Shown one piece after another: positions 1 through 12,650 of a stretch of 64,000 nt of DNA (within the stretch, counting starts at the first letter, position 1; each line of letters begins with the position of its first letter). The stretch lies in the NCBI GenBank assembly GCA_031213475.1, contig JARUPZ010000011.1, positions 5,134,513-5,198,512 on the forward strand. Direction: 5' to 3'. The notes beneath the pieces were generated by a model. That model was not told the DNA's origin, did not search any database, and was given only the letters and a program-made list of their open reading frames with translations. This DNA comes from Nereocystis luetkeana (lineage: Eukaryota; Sar; Phaeophyceae; Laminariales; Laminariaceae). A program made the position numbers and the translations under genes.

Positions 1-3000
1 CTGCTGCCGGCGTGGTCACCATCGTTTCCTTCTCCGACCTATCAAGCGAGGATGACATTGCTGTCGCCTCTCCACTAGGCACAGAGCTGTCCGACCCTGG
101 GTCTTCACCGTCAGCTTATGCCAAGAACACCACCCTCGCTTTCAATACTGTACGCGGAGATTCAACGCCTGTTCTAGATGGACTCAGCAGTGTCGATGAT
201 GTCCGTTCGACGTCGGAACATGGACCATCTGCTTGCTCCCCGACAAAGCGGCCAACAACGTGGTCCCTCGCTAAGCAGCCCTCCCTCCACCCCGCGGTGG
301 ACATGCCGAAACCGTCGATGATGGACTGCTGGGAAAGAGTCAGTACTGGGGTAGGAGTCGGTGGCCAGTTGCCCACCATCAAGAAAGGAGCGATAACGCT
401 CGACCAAGCCATTGTGTGGCCGTCACCCAGTAATTCAACCCACATCGGTGAAGCATCAGGGGCCACGGACGTGGGTAACGCATACGGCGAAGGGCAGATT
501 ATCGGACACAGCGGAGATATCATCCTTAGTTCAGACCCCCCAGGTGAGTAGAGCCGCTACACCGAACTGAGGTTTGTTATCTACTGCAGAAGGCGGGGAT
601 AACTCCTGGGGTAGATATGTTTGACGCAGCAAATATGTGTATCTAGGGTAGATAAGCTTCACGCTGGAAAATATGTGTGTCTGAGGTCTTTCGGCTTTCT
701 TACGCTGAAAAATATAGGGCAAACTATATTTGGCCCTAGGAGTAAAGAAATCAACTGCAGAGAAAAATAACATCAAACCACACCAATCCGCTGTATGGCA
801 AACAAAACATGGACCCACCGACCCGCCATCAACAACCCCCCCTACCCCCCATGAAACTTTCTTTATTCACCGCCGAGAAGCTCCGTCCCTGGAAGCTCCG
901 CCTACACCGTCACCGGGTAGAATACCTTCTCTACCGTCGAGCACTCCTCCCTCTCCAGCACGCTTCTCTCATTCGGCTTGTTCATCTCCGTGGAGGCGGC
1001 GACGCCGCGAGGGCAGTAACACCGGGCCCGTCGCAGGGAGACCGCGGAACCTTTCCCGGTCTGTATCCCCATCCGACGCCGTCAACACGATCAACTCGCC
1101 TCTGTCCTCCCCGGACTGGCTCCAACGTCGTTCAGACGACGGCAGCCGCCAAGGGTTGCCCTGGTCTTCTGTCGGCGAGGCTGTTCGCCGCGAGAACAAC
1201 ACCGGTGATAACGACCTCATCGATGATGGCGCTTTATCGCCGGCAAGGTCTTGGGCCGAATTCGGGTTGGTGTCTGCTCCACACGACAGCGATGGTGCCA
1301 ACATCCGAACGCCTTGGTCGAGGAAAGAGCGATCGTTTCGGTGAGTCACAGCCAAGACTTTATCGTTGTCGTTCCGTATCACCCGCAAGCAAACCATAGT
1401 CGACCCACCCTAGAAGACATATATATGGTGTACACGAGTGATGCCACGGGGAGGGGTGTGCCGTGCGTAAGGGACCATCGTAGCAAGAGACAAAGTACTC
1501 ACACAGACTGACAATACCGATGTATTACCAACACACGTTGGGTAGCCCGACCGAAAAACAACAACCACTAGCCGCAGTTCCGGCAATGAAGTGGGCAATG
1601 ACTGCCATACACTTGTTCGCAAACGACATCCTCGAAACATCACCTTATCAGAAATCCCTCGCCGTATAGAAGGTTTATTGCTTACCAGGTACCTGGTATA
1701 CTGCAATTTTTTCTATCAATAGAACCCCTAAGGGCAGTAAGAGCACCATGGTCAGCGCCTTTGTTGTCTAGCTTTCACCGCTGTCTTCCAGCGTATCACA
1801 GACAGCTACAAATTTGCATATGTTGCGATCATACCAGGTGTTGCACAGTCAATAATGTTTTCCACCAGCGGCGAAGCTCAAGTAACGGCACGCTCTCACA
1901 ATTTTACCCTTTTTTCTCGTGATGATCGTGGCACCACAGGGCCAACTCCTTGGATTTGTTCAGCGAATCCGGTGGTGACATAGCTGGGGCTGGAAATATT
2001 TCCTACAAGGACTCCCATACTGACTCTTATCAAGCATCAGCATCGTCTGGCAGCTTGGTGTCCGCCCCCTTGAGCGATATCGGTATGAACGATGTCGGTT
2101 TGAGCGGTGTCGGTTTTAATGGTGTTGACATTGACTCTCACCAGCAGCCCGACACGACCTCGGCCATGGACGCAGCGATGACGCTGCCATTATGTGGGAG
2201 CAATGCCAAGCGAGCCGGTGGGCGGTCGCCCACCCGCCAACAGGCCACGGTGATGCTGGATGAAGCGATCGTGTGGCCAGTCACCAGTTTGGTTAAAGCC
2301 GAGGAGGCAATAGCGCTAGGCGCTGAGGAAGTGACACATCGTGATGGTCTGGTTATCGGGCACGACGGGGAGGTTATCTCCAGTGAAAAGCAGGACGGTG
2401 CGTGCTTTTTAGCAGTTACTTGACCACCACTTTGCCTAGCTCACAACGGTGGTGAATCCTCTCCCCCGAAACAATATCGATCTTCGACTCTGCGATATGT
2501 GCTATGTTTTATTCTGACCGAGAACCATCGCTCACCGTCCTGCTTTTCATTATCAGCCACCTTGTAAGCTGGCGCGGCAAGTTACAGCTCCTAGAACTGA
2601 AACGCTGTTGCCAAACGCCCAGTGTCCCCGCCACTCGAATGTTTCCCATGTCGAAAAAAAAATGCCAGTACCGTGCTTATCCGATTGGAGAGAGAAGCGC
2701 CTTCTAGAGCAGTCGATAGTACCACAAGTACCCACAAACCTGGGCTCGGAATGAAACGTAACAATACCCCTCTCCCCCCGTCCTTTTGCACGTGCCGACC
2801 CCACCTCTCCAAGCAGTGCCATCCTTCTCTTTACCGCGAACGCCCTCACCGCGACGACGACGAGAAACATCTACGAGCAAGGTAATGTCGCCCCCGGAGA
2901 CTCCCGGTTCTCCTGACCGACCGTGCCCGTCAAACTACGCGTCTACTCCTCCGTCTCTTCGCAGACGCCGCCGCCGTGAGGGTGGGCGAAGTTCTGCTAG

Positions 3001-4883
3001 GCGACTGCAGAGTCGGGCTCTGCCGCTGTCCGTGTTCCGCGTGTCCACGCCTCCTTCCTCCCCGGATCGGCTCCGAACGAAGACGGACTCCACGCCGACT
3101 TCTTGTCGTTTTGTGACTGAAGCTGGTCCAGTGACAAAGGAAGAAGGCCCCAGCCAGGCAGAGCGCAATGTGCCTGTAGCTGACTCAGCGACGAAGAAGG
3201 CCGACGTCTCCAGCCAAGCAAAGGGGGAAACTCCCGCTAGTGGTCTGCTGGACATATCTTCGTCCGCCGCGGCTAACGTCGGTCCAGCTGACCGCAAGGC
3301 TGGCCGGCCCGAACTGAAGTGGGGGCTGTACGGAACGTGCCACCTTCGTCGTCGTCCGGCGTGTTCGGCAACAGGCGGACAAGCGACGTTGCCGGTGGCG
3401 CAAGTCCGGCCCCCCGTTTGTGTCCAGTCGAAGCTACGACAGGAACAGTTTGTGCCTGAATCTGGCAATGACGACGACGAGATCGACCCTTCTCCGACGC
3501 CCAGCCCTGCTTGGCGCCCCTACAGCAAGAGCGTGGACGGTGAGACTGATCACGATTCCCAGGGTTTCTCACTTCTACCTCGAATGACTCGTGCGAGGTA
3601 ATACAGTAGGAACTGTACTAAATCGTATCGACCGGCACTGGATGGTACTAGCCTTGTCACATTTATCTTCTAAGCTATTTTCTTGTCTTGCCTAGGTTTC
3701 GCGAAGCAGCTCAACATCAGCCGTTTCACCGTTCACACAGGCTGGAGTCCCTGGAGGAGACGTGGCGACGAGGTTTTGGAGACGGGCATCTTCCCACCCG
3801 CACGTTTTCGGCAGTTTCGCACTTGCCCTCGATACTGGTGCTACCTGGACTACGTCCTGAGCGAGCAGGAGGTGGCGATGTGTGCGAAGCTTCCGGGCGT
3901 TCTCGTGGGGGGCGGTGCAGGCGTTCTGATCGCCGATGCGTAAGTGCAACTTCAAGGGCCCGTCTGTGTGTGTTTTTTATGTGTCGCCCGCCGATTCCCA
4001 GGATAACACGATAGAGGGATGTCACAACTTATTTTACTTTGTTTATGTCTTTGCTGCTTACTGAATATCGAGCTTTTCATCTGCTGCACGCCAGAGTGTG
4101 CGGAGTTTTTAGCGTATACCACGCTCTTTGAGGTGGCCAAACAGTATAGGAGTAATGTGGTAGGATGGCCATTGCTGCCCCCACGGAGTCTAATTGGCGA
4201 TACCTGCCACAATTCCCTGACCCCTCCGCCCCTCGCCGAAATCGCTTCATTTTTTTTAACTGGGCAGCGTTGAAGAACACGGGCGAGCCGCCGTGGAGAT
4301 AGCGTTGGAACGCTCCGTCCGGAACACCTTCAACGGAGGCTCACGCCACATCCGGCGGGTTCACGAATCACCTGGAGAGCTAAAGGCCAACGGTGGTAAG
4401 GGCCAACGGTGTAGCTCAGCCGTTTCCAACGAAAGTAGCGTAGCAGCAGCTGTGGGGGCTGGACCCGGAAATGCGGCCATCGACGAGAGAACAGCAAACG
4501 CCGACGTGGGCCTTCTTCATGCTGGAGCATTCTCTGATGCAAGTGTCGTCGACGGAGACTCCGGGTTGGCGGCCCAGTGCGGCACTAGCCTTCAAGAGCA
4601 GGAGAGAGCACTGGAGCAATGCAAGGCTCGTCACTGCGGTGTCCCCCGCTCGGCACCCGGAATGCAAGGCGAGGGTATTCCTTATGTTGACGCGGGGCCT
4701 CATCGTGCCCGGATATCTTTGGAGAGGGTCGTTGAAGACGGGGACTCAGGACTAGCGGCTCTTTACGGCACGAACCTTCGAGAGCAGGAGAAAGCTTTGG
4801 CGTTGTGCCGGGGTCGTTGCAGTGGCGCACTTGACGCGGTATCCGGGTCTACCAAGAAAACTGGGAAAGGTAGAAAGCGGTGA
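1..4883 (+). CDS. Unrecognised gene with a tandemly duplicated two-exon module (5' end outside window)
   Basis: Six exons are proposed: <1-543, 881-1340, 1940-2397, 2817-3590, 3696-3939 and 4268-4883 (TGA stop). Every junction keeps phase (1,2,1,1,2). Donors are GTGAGT, GTGAGT, GTGCGT, GTGCGA and GTAAGT; the GTGCGA donor at 3591 is the weakest, but it is the one that restores phase. Exons 1 and 3 are paralogues: both end with LDxAIVWP followed by (I/V)IGHxG(D/E)(I/V)I. Exons 2 and 4 are Ser/Pro/Arg-rich and share TPPS, a poly-Arg stretch then EG, and SSPD. The predicted protein is acidic/polar, then basic S/P-rich, twice over. A unique part follows (exon 5, with CYLDYVLSEQEVAMC). The last exon carries two copies of a DGDSGLAA...GTxLxEQExAL...C motif. 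I do not recognise the family and infer no function. The tandem module and the consistent phases make a real gene very likely. Confidence 0.7.
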
Positions 4884-6235
4884 AAGACTCGCTGTTGTGT
4901 CATGTCGGTGAATGAATATCAACATGTTGGCTGGGTAACATTGTGGGTTAGGTTTTGGTTATTGGCAAGGGCGGGGGAACGGCGGGGTATTACTGCCGGG
5001 CGAGACTCCGTAGATAACGGTGTTCCGGCTGCCGTTGGGCGTAGGATACGAGTATATAACAGACCACGTTTGGGCGTGGTGTCCTCTTCTTGTAATGCTG
5101 TAGTTTGCACTTGAACTGATATGCGCGTTAAAGTACTTCTGCCGAAATACCATGACGACGATTGGGCGTTGGTAGAGTTGGCGACTTTTTGCGGGGCTTC
5201 TCGGGTTGCACAAGTTCAGACGGTTCGCGTCATTCGTTGGGGACAAGAGGCAGAGTAGCTTAAGAGGCGTTGGATTGGAGATCATACGGCGTCGGCGATT
5301 CCGCGAGATAAAAGACGGAATATGACAACGTACGGGAGGGAGTCATGGGCGCGTGGATTCCCGAGTAGAGGAAGGGCGGTCAGGTGTGCCCGAGACGGTG
5401 GGAGAAAGGAAAAGGAGGACAAGGACGAGGACGAGGAAGAGGAAGAGGAGGAGGGGGAAGGGTTCTCTCTTTTGGGTACTGTAGGAGAAACCGCTAGTTG
5501 AAACATTATCGTGGTTTGTGTGTCAAGCGAGCGGAGAGGGGGAGAGATAAAGGTACTTGAGGTATAGATCTCAATGTTTAATCCGCCGGGGGCTAGAACA
5601 GTCGACGAGCTTGGTCAAATTTTCACAAACACAGCCACAGGAAAATATGTATTAGGTTTCGTTACGGAGTTAACGTAACGATCAAAGTTGTGCAAAACGC
5701 TTGCCGCGACCTCGAGTGCGTGGGAGGTGGTACGGTGGAATGGATGAGTATGTGCAAGTACACGCCACTCGTACTATGCTACGGTAGCGAGGCGCTTCGT
5801 GTTTCACAAGTCCTTCACATGAAGAGCTCCATGCCTCATCCTCCCAAAACAAGTTGGGGGTAACGTTCACGCGTAACCCGATCAATATTCCCATTGACCC
5901 TCGCGCAATACAGAGGGACTCGCAAGAATATATCGAGCACCTCTTCGGTTGAGCGCCTAGTCATTCATATATATCCGGGTCCGCACGCACCCCCTCCACC
6001 GTGGCACAGTCCTTACTGCACGTTGCGGTTAAAGCAAATATCTCGTGCAAAACTCAATGAACGTCCAGTGCGGTGAAAATCTAACGGGGTGTTGAGTCTA
6101 AGCTAAGCCAGCCCCCTAGGCTGTAGAATAGAGTTCGTATCAATAGACTACGAATACCTCCAATGTTTGATGCGGCACATCAATAACGTGAGGTTTCGTT
6201 GCCGTTTCCAGCGAGAGTACGTGCCAACACAAAAT
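4884..6235. other. Intergenic stretch without recognised genes
   Basis: No convincing exon on either strand. It lies between the stop of the plus-strand gene at 4883 and the convergent minus-strand gene ending at 6236, so both 3' ends should fall here. A purine-rich GAGGAAGAGGAGG-type tract runs from about 5400 to 5465. No repeat family seen elsewhere in the window was recognised. Confidence 0.4.
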
Positions 6236-8509
6236 TCAAACGACCCCAGACTTCGACCTGTGGAAACCGCTCTTAGCCGGCGTAGATCTTGGTCGGGCCT
6301 GTTTCGACGTCTTAGCCCGGGCCTGAATTGGCGTCAGCGTTGACACCTTCGATTCCGGGTTGTCCCCCAGCCGCCTCAACCCCAGAATGGAAGCGCGCTC
6401 CGTCCTGATATTGGCTTTACTGGCGCCAACTTTCACGTGCTTCTTGCTTTTCGTTCCGCCCGAAGCCCCGGCAGCAGTAGCGTTGGATTGTCCAGCTGTT
6501 TTTGACATACCTCCGAGGTCATTTTCCGGGAGTAGCTCCGCCGCCGCTTCCTCCTCCTCGGCGCGTAACAGCAGCGTGGAATCGACGTGTTGCCCATCGA
6601 GCAGCCTCATTTGCGCGACGAACAATGCCTGAACTCTCTCAGCGGCGGACAATAACTTCCTTCGAGATCTTCTGGTTAGTATGTTGGCGCGGCCGTTACC
6701 TTTTCTCCCGAACCCCGCATCGTCCAGCCCTGTTGGGTGATGTTCTGTTGATACGGCCGGGCCTGGAAACCCTATGAGGCCGCAGCGAGCGAGGGCGTCC
6801 ACGAGTTGAGGGCAGCTGAGGCCGAGCCCGTCCGGCGTGGACCCTGAAAGGACCACTCGCTCCATGTCCTGGTGGTGTACGAGGAGAGGGGTGGCGACGT
6901 AAATAGAACACTCGGTTCGGTCCCCTGCTTGCAAGACGCGTGCTACGGCGGTAGGAGTGGTGCTCTATTTTTCTGCGAGGAGCTCCCTACTCTGCCCAAC
7001 AACCGACGTTTCGACAATTTTTGTAAGCTAAGTCCGATAAACGACCAAAAGGGCTTGCAAATAAGTAACAATGCCCTTACCCGTAACACATCGGATGCTA
7101 CTGCCAAACACAGCGCGTAGATCCTCAGTTGAGGCGACCCGTCACCGGGAAGCAATTGTGCTTGAAACGTGGAAACCCTGCCGTAGAACGGCTCATAATA
7201 CGCGATCGGTGCGGTCCTTTCGCGTACAGGGGGTGGCAGCGTGCATACAACGGCTTATTCGGTCCTGGTGTGTACAAGGGGTGGAAGCGTAGGACAGACG
7301 GCCGGTTCGGTCCTGACGCGCCCGAGGAGCGGCCGCATGTGGATAGAACGACCGGGGTGCTGGTGTACGAGAGGTCTGCGGGGTTCGCTCTAGTTGCTAC
7401 AATATTTTGTCCACCAACCGATAAGTTCGGTAATGTAAGGAACGCTTGGCATTCGCATTATTATCCAAAGGGTCCTTAGCTTTTCGGGCATTACCACAAC
7501 CCCGCTGAGACAGCAGCCAGTAGGTGCCCCCTCTACTAAGGCATGGCTACTAACGGTTGCAGTTAGAGATAAGCCACAACCACTAAAACAACAGCAGTCA
7601 GTAGGTACCCCCTCCACTGTGGTATGTAAAGAAATTGTCCCTGATAGAGATACGCCACAACCCTCTATAGCGACGATCAGTAGTGCCCCCTTTTCCGTCG
7701 CATGACTGTTAACACTCGGTGTTGGAGATGTGCCACAACCCCTGAGAGAACTGTCAATATGTGCCCTCTCTACTGTCGCAGGCTCATACGAGAAAAAAGT
7801 TGTATCTAGACATACACTACAGCATGGTTATGGTGGATTTAAAGCAAAAGCAAGACATAGTATGCGGTACGTAATAGTAGATACGCTGTGTTCTAGCGAG
7901 AGTTTAGTCATTTTTCAACAAAACACAAAGAAGACTACCTACCATTTACAACCAACCCACCTGCCAGTATATTCCTTCGCTGCTGCCAAGTGGACCCCTC
8001 TCATACGCAGACCCACCCGGAGCGCTTTCCCTCGGCGCTCTGCAGTTTTCCTCGGGAAACGACGCTACCACAGACCCGTGAGTGCGAGCGCTAACGAACG
8101 CGACGCGCGCTTGCGCCACGTCAAGGAGGTACCCATCCACCGGCTTCCAGTCGTTGATGTTCGGTCGGTGAGTCGTCGCTGCTTGTGAAGAGGAGGCGAA
8201 GGTTACGAGCCGCTGCTGCTTCGCCGAAGCCGGGGGCGTTCGATCTAGCTTACTGCCGCTCGGGGGAGGAGGGAGAGGTGGGTCGGTGGTGGTGGCGATC
8301 TTGAAGTCTGTGCATACGGCCATGAAGCCGGACCACGAGAGGAGGAGAGCACCATGGTGCCGCGGGGGGAGTTCGCTCGGCCGTATCGCCGCCTCTTCTT
8401 GCCGACGCAGCCAGACGTGCTTGCTATCGTCGTCGCACTTGCCAGGTGGTACGACGAACCCGTGCTTCTCCGTGTACGCGGTGAATATCTGTTGATTTTT
8501 TTTCGTCAT
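6236..8509 (-). CDS. Unrecognised two-exon protein of about 393 aa
   Basis: Read on the minus strand, exon 1 is 8509-8017, starting at an ATG (MTKKNQQIFTAYTEKHGF) with an in-frame stop just upstream. The donor GTGGGT leaves phase 1. Exon 2, 6924-6236, begins after an AG with two bases that complete the codon, so the frame is kept (APG then DRTECSIYVATPLL). Exon 1 has a Trp-rich and then Pro-rich middle and ends with NINDWKPVDGYLLDVAQ. Exon 2 has a hydrophobic start, a basic/acidic helix (RRSRRKLLSAAERVQALF, then AEEEEAAAELL) and a Lys/Arg/Ser-rich tail. No signal peptide or membrane segment is evident. The family is unknown to me. The alternative is two separate single-exon genes, but the matching phase argues for one. 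Confidence 0.55.
7494..7790. repeat. Four-copy minisatellite, period about 80 bp
   Basis: Units begin with CCACAACC at about 7494, 7574, 7655 and 7733. Each carries CAGTAGGTGCCCCCTCTACTG-like sequence 25-45 bp further on. It lies within the inferred intron of the minus-strand gene at 6236-8509. A weaker repeat of about 53 bp (GGTCCTGNNNNGTACAAGGGG-like) precedes it at 7200-7320. Confidence 0.6.
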
Positions 8510-8761
8510 GGCGGGGAACGGTTAGGGTGTCATAAAAATACATACTTTATGTGCACATTTGGGGATGGACTCGAGACCAGGCACAATTTCGCCGCGGATT
8601 AACTGCAGTGCTGCACGTAGTGATTAATTACAGCACACGGTTACGTACACTACAGGCTGGCTTCTGGCGGTACTGCTGTGGTATTTTTATCTTGCCCTTC
8701 AGATGGTTTGAACATAAGATATTTTCTGACTTTAAATGGTGCAGATCATATACACCTGGTA

Positions 8762-9705
8762 CTACAGATCGGAGATCAATCCGTCCTGAGCTATGTAGAA
8801 AATAAAATGGGGATCATATACGTCCGATGCGTGCAACCTTGCCTTCTTCAGAGCTGCATGCACCACATCCGCTCGCTCCATGGTGCCCAGCAGCACTTTC
8901 CCCACACCGTCCGTGGCCGCCCGAACTTGCCTCACCCGCGCGAGGGCACGCAGCTTATCCCCGCCCGTCACCGCCGCCGCCGTGCCTGCAACACCACCAG
9001 CACCACCACCACCTTCATCACAGAGACCATCGGACACCCGTAAGAAACTCCACTCGTTGCACCCTTCTTCACTCGATAATCGACACGGGGTAGCAGTACC
9101 ACCACGAGCGCAGAAAACGCCGTGGTCCCCGCCGCCGTCTTCTCGACTTCCTCGGACATCGATGAGCGCCAGGTGGTCTCGAAGCAACTGCGTGATGACC
9201 AAGCCTCTGGGCCCCAGGCGAGCTGGCCGTTCCGCCGCCACAAGATAGGTCGGGTAGGCGGCCTCCCACGCCTCGATAGGTCGGCGGAGCATGTGCAGGA
9301 TGATGGACGATATCCTCAGCGCCAACTCGATCCGCAGAGGGTGGAGCGGAGGGAGAGAACCACCGCCGGCACCGCCACCACCGACCCAGCAGGGGCCGAT
9401 GATGTCCTTCTTCTCACTCTCGCTGGTATTGCAACCACCACCACCACCACCACCACCACCCGAGGCTACTTGCTGGGCGGCGAGGTACGCTTCAAGCGCC
9501 TCCGCCGCGATGCCTTCGAACTCGGGGATTGACAACCCACGGGACTGTGCCATTTCAGCCAAGTGTAAAATTTGATCGCCTCGTAGCTTCATGTACGTCA
9601 CTCTACCTAGGATAGGCAAGGCCCCGGTCTGCTGCTGGTGGACAAGTTCCTGCTCCAACACGCCGCCTGGTGGGCGGCCCGCTCGTCGCACAGGAGAAGT
9701 GGATG

Positions 9706-9741
<36 letters not shown>

Positions 9742-9886
9742 CTTCTTCTGCGCATCTGGGACTACGTGCCTCTGCTGCAGGTCGTGCAGCCCGTTCGCGA
9801 AGCTTGTTATCGAAATCAAGGCGTCGCTCTGTCAAGACTGTTATGCTGTCGCACAAGCTCTTGGTGGCTTCGTCTACATGCGGCAT
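8762..9886 (-). CDS. Unrecognised protein of 374 aa with poly-Ala and poly-Gly tracts
   Basis: An open frame runs from ATG at 9886 (MPHVDEATKSLCDSITVLTE) to a stop at 8762. The N-terminal part is charged and helical, followed by a poly-Ala run encoded by a CAG/GCA microsatellite and then LGRVTYMKLRGDQILHLAEM. A Gly-rich run and a conserved-looking helical segment (LRIELALRISSIILHMLRR...WEAAYPTYLVAAERPARLGP) follow. The stretch from about residue 250 to 310 is Gly/Ser-rich with acceptor-like GTTGCAG at its end, so it may be a retained small intron. The final residues after a GTATAT donor-like site may also be intronic. No known domain recognised. It is divergent from the plus-strand gene that may start at 10440. 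Confidence 0.6.
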
Positions 9887-10439
9887 AGCGCCCTTTACGA
9901 GAGAGAGGTATATATATCCAACCTACAGCACAGCAGCAGTGTACTGGTAGGTACTGCTGGAGTTGTGCCGACTCTTAAGGATTTTTTTCCGCCGCTACGA
10001 ATCCGCGTGTCTGCGTGGCACTGGCGCTGTGCTGGCTTCTCACAGAGCTAGTGGAGTGGTACTTTAGCGAGCTTTACCCCGAGATGGGGCCATGGCCATG
10101 GAGCTTTCACCGCCGAGAGCCGTCCAGCAGCGTAGTTCTGCTATTCAGCGTCGTACGTAGCATATTCCGGATACCTACCCTGTACATCCTATATCATCAT
10201 ACGAAGCCAGAGTGACAGTCCCGCTAGAGTCGCGAATAAATGTTGCTGTTCGGTATCGGTTACGTTTTTTTGTTACGGTTCGACATTCGATAATGCCCCG
10301 ATCATGCCGACCCTCAACTCAACCCCACATTTTATATGTACGGCCTTCGATCCTCGAGCCCACACAACATCACTGCGAGTCGTACGAATGCGCGAATATT
10401 GTCAGCAGAGCATAGTCGTCATCGCTGTACACCAAGACC

Positions 10440-10601
10440 ATGAACTCTGCTTTGGACAACCTTTACAATGAGCTCCTCCTGGAAGCTGACAATGAGGAGC
10501 CTCGAGAGGAAATATCAGACGCAGAGAGAAGCAGACGCTGGCACGAGGACAAGCAAGTCGTAATTGACAAGCTAAAAAAGGCGAGCGGTCGACTCTGGTG
10601 A
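10440..10601 (+). CDS. Possible first coding exon upstream of the MORN gene (53 codons)
   Basis: ATG at 10440 opens a 53-codon frame starting MNSALDNLYNELLLEADNEE. It continues with a charged helical segment (ISDAERSRRWHEDKQ) and ends in TGA. The composition is typical of an amphipathic N-terminal helix and stands out from the surrounding DNA. A donor-like GTGATA overlaps the stop, and its phase 2 could join to an acceptor at 12702. GTCGTA after the DKQ codons (phase 0) could join to an acceptor at 12706 instead. Which junction is used cannot be decided here. It could be the first exon of the MORN gene, or an independent short ORF. Confidence 0.4.
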   Translation: MNSALDNLYNELLLEADNEEPREEISDAERSRRWHEDKQVVIDKLKKASGRLW

Positions 10602-12471
10602 TACCCAGCGTCACCCCCCCGCGAAATCTCTAAAATGGGGTGCTGTTGGCGTGTTCGGGCCGCCTGGTGATGGCGGTTCGATTCGATACGTCGAACGAGC
10701 AGGCTACAGTAACTACGTACTTTCATAGACACTCGTACGAAGTGTAGGTACTTCGTATAAATACTCGTGCCTGGTCGCACGTACTCCTTTGCGGTCAAAC
10801 GTGCTACGAGGGTACTCATACTACAGCAGTAGTCGTATGTACGCATGATATATAGGAGGCCGCGGTTTGACCTCTTGATTGACGTGGCACCAACACTAAA
10901 AACAGTATATTGAGGCCAAAAGAGACCTTGACGCACCAACAAGACAGGTCTTGTATATGTATCACCATGGGCGTAAACGTAAGAACGGTTGGGTATTGAT
11001 ATATGGAAGAACGGCCCTACTTTCTGCACATTTTCTCGCATAGTGTTACATATACCAGGTATACGAGTACAAGCACGAGAACGAGCATCTTTGTTCTAAG
11101 TCGCATCGTCTGCTTCATTTATTATCCCAAAATCGCACAGGATCGGGCTACGTACACACCTGGTGGTATATGATTGGCGCATACATCGCGCTATCGCTGC
11201 AAACGTTGATCCTAAAAACGCACGACTGGGTTGTACCATTGGCGCATGTGGAGCGTTATTACCGCAAACATTAAAATACCTGGTAGTTTTAGAAGCAGCC
11301 CCCGTACGGTGGATGTTGGGAGCTACGAGTAGCTCACTGGAACATGGGGCAGGATGTTTCTGTCACACGTATATCGTATGTGCTGGCAAACGTGACCGTG
11401 ATAGAGAGCAGTCGGCAAACGTGGGATTGTACTACGTTGCAAATGTTCCCCTCTTTCTTACGAGTACCCCCAGGTACCATGTTTGCCTTCCGGCATTGTC
11501 CAGTACGAAAATGTAGTCATTGTTACTCCCCAGCTCTCGGCTCGCAGAGATTTTTCCGCTTGGCAGCGTTCGTTCTGGACAAGCCGTGCTCATAGGTCCC
11601 TTCCCAGCGCCCTTTGCCCCCTTCCAGTGTATGCCTCGAGCAGCATCGTTTGATAGTATGCCTGGGCAGAGATTGATGTATTATCTTGATGATTCCCACT
11701 TTCCTGGCTCTCAGAGAGTTCTGAGAGCAGTGGGGTTTTATATAAATTACCGGTATTTGTTTATCGCGGATCATCAGAAACACGCCTCCTCGACAATAGA
11801 GGGGAAACGGGATCATGAATACCATGGCAATCGCCCAGATGGTACGTGATACGTACTACCTGGTAACAGGTACCAAAAATTACACACGTAACCGGTATGT
11901 GATTCATGTCTTTGCCTTATTTTGTCGTGAACGAAGTGTAACATCAACCGCTGAAGGCAGCCATTTTTCGCCGCCGAAGGGCACAGTCAGATCTCGGTCC
12001 CCACACCTGTGACGCAAGGCGTTCGTCGTTCGCCTTTCATGCGAGCGTTATGGTGACCTCTCGCACTCCATGCACTCGCAGCTACCAGGTACCCCCAATG
12101 TGGTTCAGCATAGATAGGGAGGGTATAGACCGCACTAGAGTAGTAAGCCAACGCCTACTCAACCTTGGGCCCGGCAATTCCTCGTCGGGCCAGCTCGTGG
12201 GAAACATTAAATCCCCGAATCGTTTGAAACGAAAATACCTTCAGCTTGGGGTAGTAAACCGAAGTAAAACTGTTCAGATCAAAGTACTAACTGGAGGTCT
12301 TCCTGGGCGATCGTACAATAATTATGTGACCCCACTGTACAGTAGTACGTACCAATACATACAGCACGTACGTATGCTGGTATTCGGCGAACTGCTGTGT
12401 CAACTTTTTCGTTCTGGCTGAACTATGCCCTGCACATTGTCGGAAGGGGAAAAAAAAAGAAGTATTTTTGT

Positions 12472-12560
12472 TTCCGAGGTTTTCTTCTTTCGGGAAAGTT
12501 ATGAGTGATCAACGTTGAAGATCATGCTGCACGTTGTCGGATGGCAAGAGAAGTAACAAG
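12472..12560 (+). repeat. Dispersed repeat R3
   Basis: It contains TTTTCTTCTTTCGGGAAAG, a GTGATCAACGTTGAAGATC segment and GCTGCACRTTGTCGGATGGC. The same block recurs at 16797-16865 and, shorter, at 19855-19915 and 20008-20075. It also appears inverted at about 23225-23310. Boundaries are approximate and the family is unknown. Confidence 0.6.
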
Positions 12561-12650
12561 TAAGTATGTAGTACGAGAGTTAGCAGGGATGTTAGCATGA
12601 ACCAAGTATAACCAGGTACGGTGCATGGTTTAACTAGGCGTAAGCAACAG

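Noticed and set aside
3688-4014. Arg-rich alternative frame of exon 5 in the first gene (FREAAQHQPFHRS)
   Set aside because: The frame with CYLDYVLSEQEVAMC joins the last exon in phase and has normal composition; the Arg-rich frame does not join.
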